From contig JAGWWZ010000044.1 in assembly GCA_018970165.1 (NCBI GenBank), positions 1-32,708 of the forward strand: a DNA stretch of 32,708 nt, in the 5' to 3' direction. Source of the stretch: Planctomycetota bacterium. GTDB taxonomy: Bacteria; Planctomycetota; Planctomycetia; Pirellulales; Pirellulaceae. Positions 1-9,323 of this stretch are shown piece by piece. The notes beneath the pieces are model-generated. The model saw only the letters and a list, made by a program, of their open reading frames with translations, made no database searches and was not told the origin of the DNA. The first letter of the stretch is position 1. Each line of letters begins with the position of its first letter. The translations under genes were made by a program, and so were the position numbers.

Positions 1-1
1 G

Positions 2-70
2 GATTTATCTGAGTTGCAAGGGATGATCGAAACGCTTCGAGTCCAAGTCATCGCTCGACCTTCTGAGTGA
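2..70 (+). CDS. C-terminal end of a gene cut by the window edge
   Basis: The first bases read open in one frame for 22 codons and end at TGA (68-70). The peptide DLSELQGMIETLRVQVIARP then SE looks like an ordinary, partly helical protein tail. Nothing identifies the family. It points toward the minus-strand haem gene, so the pair would be convergent with about 245 bases between the stops. The frame could be open by chance because it is so short, so this is a tentative call. Confidence 0.4.
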   Translation, partial: DLSELQGMIETLRVQVIARPSE

Positions 71-123
71 GTGCCCCGCATCGTAATCATCAACGATTGC
101 ATATTGGGCACGAGCAATCATGT

Positions 124-162
124 CCAGGTTTCTTCTCCAGGTTTCTTCTCCAGGTTTCTTCT
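124..162. repeat. 13-bp unit repeated three times in tandem
   Basis: The unit CCAGGTTTCTTCT occurs three times without mismatch at 124-136, 137-149 and 150-162, in the gap between the cut gene and the haem gene. A 13-bp period is not a codon multiple, which fits non-coding sequence. Further on, the arms ACTTCCcAGTC (242-252) and GACTGGAAGT (near 274-283) form an imperfect inverted repeat with a loop of about 20 bases and no T tract. Otherwise the gap 71-314 holds nothing that can be supported. Confidence 0.85.
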
Positions 163-314
163 CAGGGCAAAAGATCGATCTATCTTAGGCTTTCCTATTT
201 CGCCCTCCATCTTTTGCCATGCTATTTTACGTGTACGATGGACTTCCCAGTCGGTCGTCGTTATGAGCAACGGACTGGAAGTCGACTGGTGGTCCGTCTC
301 AGGGGGAATTGCCG

Positions 315-3300
315 TCAGTCCCGCACAATCAACTCCCCGTTCATCACCATCCAGTGCCCCGGGAAGGTGCATAGATAGGGGTACACACCAGGATTCTTGG
401 GTGCCTCGAAGTGAATCGTAAACTCCTCGCCCGGTTCAACGATGTCGGTGTAGCAAATCACCAAATCGCTTTGTGGCACATACTGTTGCAGGTAGGCATC
501 GGGGCTGCCGATTAACTTATTAGCCATGTCCCCTACCGATTCCAGCGAACCCGACTTGATCAATGCCCAGTTATGCGGAACGACATCCGGATTCTTAAAC
601 TTCAGTGCGAGCCGTTCTCCTGGTTTGGCTTCCAGACGACGCGTTGAGAATTGAAGATTGTCTCGAGCTTCTATGGCGATGGAACGGGCACTCTCTACAG
701 GCTTCGCCCACGGGTTAGGTATCTTCTTGGTCAACATATCCAGATCGCGTTGCATCGGATGAGGCGATTTGGTTTGCATCCAATTTCGTTCACGGTATTG
801 TGCGAGGTACGGCTCGTCGAGTTCATGCACCGTAGCGAAGAGTTCGGATGGATAAGGAGCATCGGTTTGGATCCATAGATGCAATTGGCTGCATCGTTGA
901 ATATCTGGAATCTCAAGAAAAACAGAGCGCCCGTTTTCAAGAACCTTGGCCGAGCGAATATCGAGCACATCGTGCCCGATCGCTCCTGGATGAATGACTG
1001 AGTATTCTTTCGATCCGTAGCCTGGTGAGTATCGATAGTTCCAGCATTGAGCGAAATGATTCTTCACATCGTTTACCTTCTCCGCAGATAGCTGTTCGGC
1101 AAAATCGATGCGCACTCCATCGGCATGCACATGGAATCCCACCGGAAGTTGTACCGATGCGCCTGTGTATCGCAACCGATCAAAGCAACCGGCATCCGGC
1201 GTATAGGTACCCCATCCATGCATGCCCGTCATGTAGATACAACCGTCTTGAGGTCGCACGCGTGCGCGATGAATGCCGCTACGGTACTCGCCGGGAAGCG
1301 GGACTGCTGCCCCTTGCCATTGCTGTCCGACGCGGTCTCGCAAAATCATCAGTGCAGTGCCTGTGCCAAAGCTGGTGTGAACAATTTGGCCGTTGAGTGG
1401 TCCGAGGGCGGGATGATCGATGTGGGTTTGGCCACCGCTGGAGTTGTCGATACCGCGTGGCAGATACAGAAGCGGGAGTTCGATCTTCTGATTGTTGCGA
1501 GGACCGCGATAACCATAAAACGGAGGTTCGCTCGTTGCGTAACGCGATTCTACGGGGCCACCGGTCTTGGGTTCGATCTGACAAATCATCGAGGTCGGTG
1601 TCCAATCCCCTTCGGAGCATGGGACCGTGATGGTCCCATCTTTCAGAAGGCCGATCCCGTCTGGGTTGCGGAATCCGACACCGACCACCGATGCTTCGCG
1701 ACCGTCGGGTGAGATGCGGACGATCCCTTGATTTCCAGATCCGAAATAGAAGTAACCATCGCCATCGCGTTCGAGTCCGCACAGGTAATCATGACCGCTG
1801 GGGGAAGTGATGAACGCATTGGAAAAGCATTCATAGAAGTCGATCTCTTCATCGCCGTTCAGATCATGCAATCGGGTGATCTGATTCCGACCCAGCGTGT
1901 AGATGACATCGTCATGAACGACGACCCCGAGCAAATGATGCATCCCGGCGGCGATGCGACGCCAAAGAGCCTGTTCCGAATCCAAGCCATCGACCAACCA
2001 AACGTCTCCTTGCATGGTCACCACTACTGCGCGGCCGTCGCTGAGAAACGCGTGACCTCCGCAAGCGAGCGGTGTCTTCCAAGGATTGTCTGTGGGCAAC
2101 TCGATTCGATCGACGACATAGCCGTCTCCCTTGCCGCGAACAATCTTGGTTGCGATGCGTTGCGGCCATTGCGCGGGCCCACCCTTCAGCGCATAGGCTT
2201 TGGGGTGGTTCGGTGCCGGGGACATGGTCCGCACGATCTCGCCTGCGCGGACATCGAGGGAATCGAGATGCAACTCGCCGTCGAGTTCGTAAGCGAATAC
2301 TGTCTCCTTGCCATGTCGGTAGAGCCCGCGGTAGCGACGAGTCGAGGCGGAATCGGCTGCAGTACCAGCGGGTTTCGCATAGTCCCCCAAAGGCAAGACT
2401 TCGCCAGAGATGCGAAAGCCGTCGATGTAGCCTTGTCGCACATCGGAGTAGGCTACGAATCCGTTTCGCCAGACTGCTTCATAGCCTAGCGTGTCCGTGT
2501 TGAAACATGCCGACCACTGAAGCGAGTCACCGAATCGTACCGCAACAGCGCGTGCGATAGGCCGCTGCAAGCCGACGAGCACATTCGATTGGACCGTCCC
2601 CATATCCAAGCTTGCCCAAGTGTTCCCCTTCCATGACTCCTCGTTCTGGTTACCCCAGTGCCCGAATTTGGAACCATCCAAGCCCGGAAACTCCTCGATC
2701 CATGCTGGCCGGGGAGTGAGTTTGGAAAAGTGCGCAGCCTGTTTGGAATAGAAGTCGTACAAGCGATTGCGATTGATATTTTCGCCATGCAAGGGTCGCA
2801 ACTCGGGATAAAACGGGGAAGCAACCCAATCAAAGCGAATTGGCGAGTGCGTGCTGGCCGATTGGACGGCGGCCTCAATGGCTTTGCGGTCTAGGGAGTT
2901 CGGCTTTCCAAGATCGATCAGGAACCGTAGCAAGTCGGCTTGCTCGGGTGGTGACAAGGCTTCGAAGAGACCGACAGGCATCAGCGAAGCAGAGGGCTGC
3001 ATCTGCTCGATATCCGTTTTATCGATGGATTGTTCCTTGCGAGTCGCGGGTTCGATCCACACGATGTTCGGCTGGCTGTCGTCGAGGCTGCCACGGACAT
3101 ATCCGGATAGAACCGTGCCATCCTCGAGTTGGATTTTGTAAGGTTGGTAAGTGGTAGCAACTGTTTGGTTGGGCCACAGCAGACTTTCCGCAAGCTCGAC
3201 GGCGGACCGTGTACGGCTGGTCTCCGTCAATTCCGGTCCGATCAAACCTCCGGCATCGCCAATGCGATGACATGAAAAACAAGCAAGATTGGCGCGGGTG

Positions 3301-3464
3301 AATAGGCGGAGTCCACGGGTAGCATCCCCGGATGCGACAGCCCGCTCCGCCAATTCCTTTGCAATCTCAGGATTAGCAGTTTGAGCGAATGCATACGAAC
3401 AGAACAAAGCGGCATTGAGGCAAAAAACGCTTGCCACACGCATGAATGACGGAGTAAATGGCAT
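315..3464 (-). CDS. Secreted multi-domain redox protein: N-terminal CxxCH haem-binding domain, beta-propeller-like region, C-terminal azurin-like copper domain
   Basis: The protein has about 1049 residues from the ATG at 3464 and carries a signal peptide ending near AYAFAQ-type residues (about 28). CFSCH at residues 62-66 is a c-type haem attachment site. It is followed by a planctomycete haem-binding module of about 130 residues with SASLMPVGL as a possible methionine ligand. A stretch with [14 protein letters not shown] and [14 protein letters not shown] resembles the domain often labelled DUF6797. Next comes a region with sugar-dehydrogenase-like propeller strands ([28 protein letters not shown]). 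The last 110 residues form a cupredoxin: VPHNW supplies one His, and [10 protein letters not shown] has the azurin spacing C-x4-H-x3-M. It probably acts in the periplasm as an oxidoreductase or electron carrier; the substrate is unknown. An ATG at 3443 is an alternative start. No clear ribosome-binding site is visible at either. Confidence 0.88.
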   Translation of the reverse strand: MPFTPSFMRVASVFCLNAALFCSYAFAQTANPEIAKELAERAVASGDATRGLRLFTRANLACFSCHRIGDAGGLIGPELTETSRTRSAVELAESLLWPNQTVATTYQPYKIQLEDGTVLSGYVRGSLDDSQPNIVWIEPATRKEQSIDKTDIEQMQPSASLMPVGLFEALSPPEQADLLRFLIDLGKPNSLDRKAIEAAVQSASTHSPIRFDWVASPFYPELRPLHGENINRNRLYDFYSKQAAHFSKLTPRPAWIEEFPGLDGSKFGHWGNQNEESWKGNTWASLDMGTVQSNVLVGLQRPIARAVAVRFGDSLQWSACFNTDTLGYEAVWRNGFVAYSDVRQGYIDGFRISGEVLPLGDYAKPAGTAADSASTRRYRGLYRHGKETVFAYELDGELHLDSLDVRAGEIVRTMSPAPNHPKAYALKGGPAQWPQRIATKIVRGKGDGYVVDRIELPTDNPWKTPLACGGHAFLSDGRAVVVTMQGDVWLVDGLDSEQALWRRIAAGMHHLLGVVVHDDVIYTLGRNQITRLHDLNGDEEIDFYECFSNAFITSPSGHDYLCGLERDGDGYFYFGSGNQGIVRISPDGREASVVGVGFRNPDGIGLLKDGTITVPCSEGDWTPTSMICQIEPKTGGPVESRYATSEPPFYGYRGPRNNQKIELPLLYLPRGIDNSSGGQTHIDHPALGPLNGQIVHTSFGTGTALMILRDRVGQQWQGAAVPLPGEYRSGIHRARVRPQDGCIYMTGMHGWGTYTPDAGCFDRLRYTGASVQLPVGFHVHADGVRIDFAEQLSAEKVNDVKNHFAQCWNYRYSPGYGSKEYSVIHPGAIGHDVLDIRSAKVLENGRSVFLEIPDIQRCSQLHLWIQTDAPYPSELFATVHELDEPYLAQYRERNWMQTKSPHPMQRDLDMLTKKIPNPWAKPVESARSIAIEARDNLQFSTRRLEAKPGERLALKFKNPDVVPHNWALIKSGSLESVGDMANKLIGSPDAYLQQYVPQSDLVICYTDIVEPGEEFTIHFEAPKNPGVYPYLCTFPGHWMVMNGELIVRD

Positions 3465-3570
3465 AACCGCAGTTGGAATCAAAGAGGATGGGATCGACAA
3501 CCGAAGAACTCCTATTGTAACGTGGGAGCAGTGGCAGATGTCGGACACAAGACTCGAGGGAGCGATAGAA

Positions 3571-4596
3571 ATGCAGCGATGCAACCAGGGTAGCGGTCGC
3601 GTCTGGCGATCGATCTGCGTACTCGGATGCTGGCTTGCTTGCTGTGCGATCGGATTGGTTGATTCCCGCCTCCCGCCAGCAGCATTTGGGCAATCAACCT
3701 CGTTTGATGATTGGTTTCACGGACTGGAGGAGCTGGAGTTCCCGTGGTCACCTCAGCCTACCGAGTCGAAGGATTCCTCGGGGGTAGTGATGGCTTCGCA
3801 TGCCGTCGTTTCCATTCCCGATTCGGAGCGACCGGCCCCTCGGAGCGCCGAGTTTGCCGAAGGTTCGAGTCCGGCGACGATGGGGCCTAGCGAATCGGAG
3901 TTGGAGGAGCTGAGCCGATGGGTTCGTTGGCTCGCCCTTCGGAATCTCCCCCCCAACATCGAAGACAACCGTAAATGGGGGAGACAGAAACAGGTTTACG
4001 ATGGCGTAGACATGCATTGGGACGGACTGAGACTCGACACCAAGCGACGCTGGAAGATGGTGGATCATGGCACTTGGGCTCGATACTTTATTGAGTTTAT
4101 CGAGCCAGCCAAGAAGCTAGAAATCCGAGTTCTGTCGCTCGACACCCATGAGAATGGCCGAAGCTTCGCAACTCGCCTACGTATCGTTGCGCCGCTAAAG
4201 CTCTTTGCTCGCGTAAGCCAATTTCAGCGGGACATTCAATGGATCAGTGTGTCCATGAAAGCCGATGCAACGGTCGCTTTGGAAATCGATTTGGAGGTCG
4301 GCATACGGATCAATCCCTTAGTCTTTCCGCCGGATGTGGAGTTTTCTCCCAAGGCCACGCGGGCTGAAGCACAACTACTCGAATTCGAAATGCATCGTCT
4401 GAGCCAAATCCATGGCGATCTCGCGGAGTGGCTCGGGAAAGGGATCCGCAAGATCCTCGATCGCAAACTCGTTGAATACAACGACAAGCTCGTTGCAAAG
4501 ATCAATGATGGTCTGGCAAAGCAGAAAGATCGGTTGAAATTATCAGCTCAAGAGTGGCTCTCGAGCACATTCAACAAGAATGCATCGAGCCGTTGA
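3571..4596 (+). CDS. Secreted protein of unknown function
   Basis: About 341 residues. The ATG at 3571 is preferred to the upstream in-frame ATG at 3415 because GAGGGAG (3556-3562) lies 8 bases before it and because the protein then begins with a signal peptide (basic start [19 protein letters not shown], hydrophobic core [11 protein letters not shown], cleavage near PPAAFGQ). The mature part contains a conserved-looking beta-rich block ([56 protein letters not shown]) and a long charged helical C-terminus ([20 protein letters not shown] onward). I do not recognise the family. It is divergent from the haem gene, with about 105 bases between starts, so the promoters probably share that gap. 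Its last 26 bases overlap the tail of the glycosyltransferase on the other strand. Confidence 0.75.
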   Translation: MQRCNQGSGRVWRSICVLGCWLACCAIGLVDSRLPPAAFGQSTSFDDWFHGLEELEFPWSPQPTESKDSSGVVMASHAVVSIPDSERPAPRSAEFAEGSSPATMGPSESELEELSRWVRWLALRNLPPNIEDNRKWGRQKQVYDGVDMHWDGLRLDTKRRWKMVDHGTWARYFIEFIEPAKKLEIRVLSLDTHENGRSFATRLRIVAPLKLFARVSQFQRDIQWISVSMKADATVALEIDLEVGIRINPLVFPPDVEFSPKATRAEAQLLEFEMHRLSQIHGDLAEWLGKGIRKILDRKLVEYNDKLVAKINDGLAKQKDRLKLSAQEWLSSTFNKNASSR

Positions 4597-5899
4597 TGCA
4601 ATCCATCAAACGCCGCGCATGGGTTGCGATATCCAACTCATTGAGCAACTCCTGTGAGACCGATCGACGCCGAGGGGCAGTGCCGATCGCTTGATTGAGG
4701 ACACTGACGAGATCCTCGATGGAATCGTGTTGAAAGAGCCATCCTGCAGGATGTTCGGGCAAGGATTGAATGCGACGGTGCAATTCCGGAAACGCTCCGT
4801 GGTTGGGCATGACGTAGGGCAAACCCATGCTGACCGCTTCCAAAAGGAATCTTCCCTTGGGCTCCGCGTAAACCGTAGGCACACAGAACAGATCCAAGGA
4901 TCGCAAAAACTCCAGTTTGCCCTCACGGTCTACCGAACCGGCATAGTCCCACTGGAACGACGCATGGGATTGCGATAACGATTGCAAGATACCCCGTTGC
5001 TGCTCCCAGAATTGCTGATGCTGTGGCCCCATCCATCCTGCCAATCGCAATCGAAGCGGTGGATGCGTTCCCGGTTCGTTGAGTAGGGCACCGAAGGCTT
5101 GCACGATATTTTGGAGCCCTTTCTCGGGGGCCATGCGAGCTAAATAGCCAACGGTAGTTGGTTGAACTGCAGTTGCAGATTCCCTCGCATCGGGATCGCC
5201 TGCTTGAAATTCATGGGTGGCGATAGCAAGAGGGACAACGTGCAATTTTTCTTGTGGAATGTGAAGTCGAAGAGCCATCGATTGACCATAGGCCTCTGAG
5301 TGAACGATGAAACCATCCACCTCCGGCACCAGGGCTTGCATTAGTTTTTCACAGCTCAAACGGTCCTGGGGAGCTAGGGAATCCAGAAAGATATCGTCTC
5401 CTTGGAGAGTCACAAAAACGGGTGAACCCAGACGTTTCTTCAGGACCGGAATGGCACCGCCGATCAGCAGATTGGTGAGCACGATGACATCGGGACGGAT
5501 ATCGGTTTCAAGCCAAAGGAGCAGACGCTCGAATTCCTTTTTCTGCTTTCCCTGAAACCCCTGCAGCATGGAAATACTTAGAGCACCGAGCAGCTTGGGA
5601 GAAGTTTTGCCAGCATCTTTAGTTAGCCAACGAATCAGCCACGGTTGATTCAGGATCGCGTCGAAAACCCGCGGGACCCGCGACATCCAACCGAGTTTCT
5701 GTTGCAGGTAGACGTTGACCCCACCCAGAAACACGCGGGGCACGCTCACATCGTCGTCATCGGTGCGAATGGGTGTGTAGACGGGTACGAGGAGGCAATC
5801 GTGACCATCGCGGATAAGTGCGCGTGCGACTGCGTTGTCGTTCATGCACGAACCACAAAACATTCCAGCGGCGCCAGCAGTTAGATAAGCGATCTTCAT
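4571..5899 (-). CDS. GT-B glycosyltransferase (family 4 type)
   Basis: A 442-residue protein of normal length for GT4 retaining glycosyltransferases. The N-terminal half has the glycine-rich start MKIAYLTAGAAGMFCGSCMN and acceptor-side motifs (GHDCLLVPVYTP). The C-terminal half has the donor-binding domain: VGYLARMAPEKGLQNIVQAF, FLRSLDLFCVPTVY, and EPKGRFLLEAVSMGLP with the E-x7-E pair. It is predicted to transfer a sugar from a nucleotide-sugar to an unknown acceptor at the cytoplasmic face of the membrane. No other sugar-polymer genes are adjacent, so the product cannot be named. ATG start at 5899. The 3' end overlaps the convergent upstream neighbour by 26 bases. Confidence 0.93.
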   Translation of the reverse strand: MKIAYLTAGAAGMFCGSCMNDNAVARALIRDGHDCLLVPVYTPIRTDDDDVSVPRVFLGGVNVYLQQKLGWMSRVPRVFDAILNQPWLIRWLTKDAGKTSPKLLGALSISMLQGFQGKQKKEFERLLLWLETDIRPDVIVLTNLLIGGAIPVLKKRLGSPVFVTLQGDDIFLDSLAPQDRLSCEKLMQALVPEVDGFIVHSEAYGQSMALRLHIPQEKLHVVPLAIATHEFQAGDPDARESATAVQPTTVGYLARMAPEKGLQNIVQAFGALLNEPGTHPPLRLRLAGWMGPQHQQFWEQQRGILQSLSQSHASFQWDYAGSVDREGKLEFLRSLDLFCVPTVYAEPKGRFLLEAVSMGLPYVMPNHGAFPELHRRIQSLPEHPAGWLFQHDSIEDLVSVLNQAIGTAPRRRSVSQELLNELDIATHARRLMDCINGSMHSC

Positions 5900-6466
5900 G
5901 ATTTGTCAAAGTGTAGCGAAGGGGCAAAAGGTTCCAACCTCAACTAGAAGCTGGGTAAACTATGCGGCCGAACAAACGTTGGCTAGGAGAATGTTTCGCC
6001 AACCGGCAAGGTCAACGCAAGTTATTGCTGCCGTGCATTTTCTGAAAAATGGCCCCGAGTGCTCAAGGGTATTTCCCAAGGTGGCCGATAGCATCGCATG
6101 TCGTCGCATCTTGCCTCGGTTGCCTCGGTAACCTTGGGCAAATGAAAGGCGAAATTGCCGGTGACCCAAAACTGATCGAGTCGATGGATGGCTCGGCCGG
6201 CAACCGTAACCCGTCCCATCAAGCAACCTTGCTAGAGGGGCGTCGCGGAACATGGATGGCTGATGAAGGATTTAGGAATCATCATCGGTCGGGATGTGAG
6301 GCTAACGAAGTCAACGGCGGTCGTGGAAACACGACTGCAACAGCCGCGCCAGTCGAGGGCGATTTCGGCGGCGACTTCGTGCGCCGAAATCGGTCTCAAC
6401 TCCACCATGGAACTTCGATGTTGGGAGATGGTCAGTGACCCAATGTACATAGGGAGATTTGGTTCG
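5900..6466. other. Long divergent gap without a convincing gene
   Basis: This 567-base gap separates the glycosyltransferase start from the cysteine-rich gene. Several frames are open for 60-130 codons here, but their translations have no recognisable features. It contains a direct repeat TTGCCTCGG at 6111-6119 and 6120-6128, and the arms CCCAAGG (6074-6080) and CCTTGGG (6132-6138). Promoters for both flanking genes and a long leader for the cysteine-rich gene are likely here. Confidence 0.6.
6360..6392. promoter_or_regulatory. 11-bp perfect inverted repeat upstream of the cysteine-rich gene
   Basis: CGATTTCGGCG (6360-6370) and CGCCGAAATCG (6382-6392) are exact reverse complements separated by 11 bases. 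The element ends about 75 bases before the preferred start of the cysteine-rich gene. It could be a protein-binding operator or a hairpin in the leader RNA. No T tract follows, so it is not an intrinsic terminator. Function is inference. Confidence 0.5.
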
Positions 6467-7324
6467 ATGAAGTGGAACATTCTTGTAGGTTCGATGGTTT
6501 TGGGCGCTAGCCTCTGCGGACAAAGCTTTGGTGGCGACCTGTTGCATCGACTTTTGGGTGGAAACGGTTGCGGAGCAAGAAGCTCTTGCTGTGACACCTC
6601 TGTTTGTGATCCGACTTGCGGCGCTGAAATCGCTGCTTGCGATCCTTGTGGAAAAGGTCCTTCCTGTGGAGTTGAACAAGCTCCATGCGGATCGGGCTGT
6701 GGCTCAGGTCCTTCCTGCGGTGCCGAGATCGCTTCCTGCGGTCCTTGCAATGCAGCACCAAGCTGCGGCGCTGAAGTAGCCTGTGCAGATCCTTGCGGAA
6801 CTCCTGTTTGCGTTCGCACTCCTGTTCTTGACAAGCTCAAGGGCCTGAAGTGCAAGCTGGTCGCTTTCAAGAACCGTCTGCATGCACATGCAAATCGTGG
6901 CTGCGACAATGGCTGCAGCGATCCTTGTGCTCCAAGCTGCGGTGCTGAATCTCCTTGTGGAGGTTCGGTTGGTCCTACCTGCGGTGCTGAAATCGCTTCT
7001 TGCGGTCCATGCAATGCAGCTCCAACCTGCGGCGCCGAAATCGCTTGCAACGATCCATGTGCAGCTCCTGCTTGCGATAGCGGTTGCGGAAGCAAGAAGC
7101 GTCATGGTGGTCTGTTGAACAAGCTGTTCAGCCACAAGAAGGGTTGCGATAGCATCGCTTGCGACGCTTGCCCAACCGCTGGTCGCTCGTCCTGCACCGG
7201 TACGGCTGCTCCTGCTGCCGCACCTGCTGCTGCACCTGTTACCCCAGCACCAGCTGCTGATCCGCATGCATACATGAACACCAATCGTCGTGTCATTCAA
7301 GCTAGCAGCACCCGAGTTCGCTAA
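6467..7324 (+). CDS. Secreted cysteine-rich repeat protein
   Basis: About 285 residues from the ATG at 6467, which has AGGGAG at 6451-6456. An in-frame ATG further upstream at 6263 would add 68 residues with no export signal in front of the real one. The start MKWNILVGSMVLGASLCGQS is a signal peptide. The mature protein contains about 35 cysteines arranged in repeated modules of the type PSCGAEIASCGPCNAAPSCG; a nearly identical module recurs further on with one Ser to Thr change. Two basic stretches (LKGLKCKLVAFKNRLHAHAN, GGLLNKLFSHKKG) separate the Cys blocks, and an Ala/Pro-rich segment precedes the tail NRRVIQASSTRVR. Disulfide cross-linking in the cell envelope or metal binding are possible roles. 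I do not recognise a named family. A strong terminator follows directly. Confidence 0.85.
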   Translation: MKWNILVGSMVLGASLCGQSFGGDLLHRLLGGNGCGARSSCCDTSVCDPTCGAEIAACDPCGKGPSCGVEQAPCGSGCGSGPSCGAEIASCGPCNAAPSCGAEVACADPCGTPVCVRTPVLDKLKGLKCKLVAFKNRLHAHANRGCDNGCSDPCAPSCGAESPCGGSVGPTCGAEIASCGPCNAAPTCGAEIACNDPCAAPACDSGCGSKKRHGGLLNKLFSHKKGCDSIACDACPTAGRSSCTGTAAPAAAPAAAPVTPAPAADPHAYMNTNRRVIQASSTRVR

Positions 7325-7362
7325 TCGCGACCCCGATTGCTAGACTTCAGACATGACGACAC

Positions 7363-7400
7363 AAAAATCGGCCCGTCAGAAATGGCGGGCCGATTTTTTT
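7363..7400. terminator. Strong bidirectional intrinsic terminator
   Basis: The arms AAAAATCGGCCCGTCA (7363-7378) and TGGCGGGCCGATTTTT (7383-7398) pair over 16 positions with one G-T wobble and enclose a GAAA tetraloop. The plus strand ends in seven Ts, and the A run on the 5' arm gives a T run when read on the minus strand. It lies between the convergent cysteine-rich gene and the 109-residue gene, so it can stop transcription from both sides. Confidence 0.95.
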
Positions 7401-7432
7401 CATTTCAAGACTCTTGCTTTTGATCCTCTTAC

Positions 7433-7762
7433 TCAACGTGAGTTCATCGCTCGACTAGCTCGCAGCTCTTCGACCGCCAGTCGAAACTCCTCGGGGCTGA
7501 TCCCGTAGCGGGATAGAACCTTTTCCATCAGACCGCCTGCGTGCTCGCAATGTCCCACCCGCTCGGAATGGCTCTTGGCAACCAACTGCGGTTGCGACTT
7601 CTTAGCAGCCATCAAAAAGCAATCGCTGGCCCCCTCACTCTTGATCGTGTTTGGTGCATCCCACTGAAACGTTTGTTGTACTAGTTGCGGCTTGGATGAT
7701 TTAGCCTTGCCTTTAGTCCTGTTCGCTGCCGACGGTCTGCTGAGTGTTGCGGAGTTGGTCAT
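7433..7762 (-). CDS. Small hypothetical protein
   Basis: 109 residues from an ATG at 7762. The N-terminal 35 residues are low-complexity and basic (TKGKAKSSKP). The C-terminal 40 residues look helical and folded (GGLMEKVLSRYGISPEEFRL). It has no signal peptide or membrane segment. Family unknown. It is supported mainly by its isolated position between a terminator and a divergent neighbour, and by protein-like composition. Confidence 0.6.
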   Translation of the reverse strand: MTNSATLSRPSAANRTKGKAKSSKPQLVQQTFQWDAPNTIKSEGASDCFLMAAKKSQPQLVAKSHSERVGHCEHAGGLMEKVLSRYGISPEEFRLAVEELRASRAMNSR

Positions 7763-8045
7763 GTTTTTTCAGCTTTCGTATTCCAAACGGGATCTCACTG
7801 GCGGCCACAAAACCCGGGGCCGACACACACAAGAATCGCAGAGGTCGTGACACCTCCGGTCACTCTGCCGAAAAAGATGAGAATTCCGGAAAAATCGTCT
7901 GGCAGATCACTAGTCGATCAGAAGGGGGAGGAACCCGTCACCTCTTGAGGGTAGGATGATTCGGTTTGGAAGCTGTTTCTTAGAACCCCCGACACACACT
8001 GTTTTGGAAAGCGTAACGCCAGTGACCTCCGTCCCAATCAACTCC

Positions 8046-9290
8046 ATGATTCCCAACCGCGACCGCTTGTTGGAACGCTTCCTTCAATACGTTCGGATCG
8101 GTTCGTCCGCGAATCCTCACACCAGCGATTACCCCAGCAGCCGCGGCCAGTGGCTATTGGGGCAGCTTCTCGTCGAGCAACTCAAAGGGATGGGAATCGA
8201 CGATGCCGAACAGGATGAGCATGGATTGGTATGGGGTACGGTCCCGGCAACCGTAGACGGTCCGGTTCCAACCATCCTATTCAACGCCCATTTGGACACT
8301 TCCCCGGAAGCACCTGGAGATCGCTGCCAACCGCAAGTCATCGAAAACTATCAGGGTGGCGATATCCCACTTGAATCAGGTGAAGTCATCCGCTTTGCCG
8401 AAGCCCCAGAGTTGTCCGATCTCATTGGCCACACACTGATCACTACCGACGGAAGAACGTTGCTCGGTGGAGATGATAAAGCAGGGGTGGCAGCCATCAT
8501 GGAATTGGCCCACCATTTCATAGAGCGACCCAACTTGCCACACGGTCCGATCCGGATTCTTTTCACCTGCGACGAAGAAATCGGTCGAGGAGCGAAGCAC
8601 TTTCAGACCCATCGAACCAAGGCGATCGCTGGTTACACGCTCGATGGAGGTGGTGAGGGGGTGCTCGATATCGAAAACTTTTCGGCCGATATGGCTACCG
8701 TCCAGTTCCGGGGCTACAACATCCATCCCGCTTTGGGCAAGGGACGAATGGTCAACGCCCTTCGCGCAGCATCGGAACTGGTGGCTTCCCTCCCGGTCGA
8801 TCGCCTGTCTCCCGAAGCTACCGATGGTCGCGATGGCTTCATCCATCCGTATGAAGCGACCGGCAGCGTCGCACAGGCTAGCGTGCAGTTTCTGCTCCGC
8901 GATTTCGATACCGGCAAGCTCAAAGAGTACGGGGCGATGATCCATCAGTTGGCTCAAAAAATCTGCGAGCGCAATCCCAAGCTCACCTACGAATGCGAAA
9001 TCGTAGAGCAGTATCGAAACATGGCAGATCATCTGCGATCGTTCCCAATCGCCGCAGACTTGGCAGAACAGGCTTACGCGAAGCTTGGGATCCCTTGCAC
9101 TCGAGGCTCCATACGGGGCGGCACCGATGGAGCGCAGATGACGGCGATGGGACTTCCCACCCCGAATCTATCGGTTGGACAATACAACATCCACTCGGTC
9201 AAGGAATTTGCCTCGCTCGATCAAATGGCTCGTGCCGTTCAACATGCCATTGTGCTGGCCGAATTGTGGCAAGCCCAAGGACGATCGTGA
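8046..9290 (+). CDS. pepT: Peptidase T (tripeptide aminopeptidase, M20B)
   Basis: The ATG at 8046 gives 414 residues, matching the roughly 410 usual for PepT; an in-frame ATG at 7956 would add 30 residues with no family resemblance. M20 metal-site motifs are all present: HLDTSPEAPG (His82, Asp84), GGDDKAG (Asp143/144), CDEEIGRGA (Glu177/178) and the late GGTDGAQ and NIHSVKEF segments. The enzyme is a dinuclear zinc cytoplasmic exopeptidase that releases the N-terminal residue from tripeptides. The ORF ends 33 bases before the convergent ExbD pair. No substrate-uptake genes are adjacent. Confidence 0.95.
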   Translation: MIPNRDRLLERFLQYVRIGSSANPHTSDYPSSRGQWLLGQLLVEQLKGMGIDDAEQDEHGLVWGTVPATVDGPVPTILFNAHLDTSPEAPGDRCQPQVIENYQGGDIPLESGEVIRFAEAPELSDLIGHTLITTDGRTLLGGDDKAGVAAIMELAHHFIERPNLPHGPIRILFTCDEEIGRGAKHFQTHRTKAIAGYTLDGGGEGVLDIENFSADMATVQFRGYNIHPALGKGRMVNALRAASELVASLPVDRLSPEATDGRDGFIHPYEATGSVAQASVQFLLRDFDTGKLKEYGAMIHQLAQKICERNPKLTYECEIVEQYRNMADHLRSFPIAADLAEQAYAKLGIPCTRGSIRGGTDGAQMTAMGLPTPNLSVGQYNIHSVKEFASLDQMARAVQHAIVLAELWQAQGRS

Positions 9291-9323
9291 TGCGACCTCG
9301 GTGGGTCTTGTTTGTGAAAACAG

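Noticed and set aside
124-162. Tandem repeats considered as a CRISPR array
   Set aside because: The units are 13 bp and directly adjacent with no spacers, and no cas gene is present.
1728-2489. 253-codon plus-strand frame inside the haem/copper gene
   Set aside because: It is antisense to the well-supported 1049-residue protein and has no recognisable motif.
6232-7095. Long open frame antisense to the cysteine-rich gene (287 codons, Gln/Pro-rich)
   Set aside because: It is the reverse reading of the CG-rich cysteine repeats. It has no protein-like pattern, and the plus-strand gene has a signal peptide, ribosome-binding site and terminator.
8376-9032. 218-codon minus-strand frame inside pepT
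   Set aside because: It lies opposite the peptidase T catalytic region, and its composition is that of a shadow frame.
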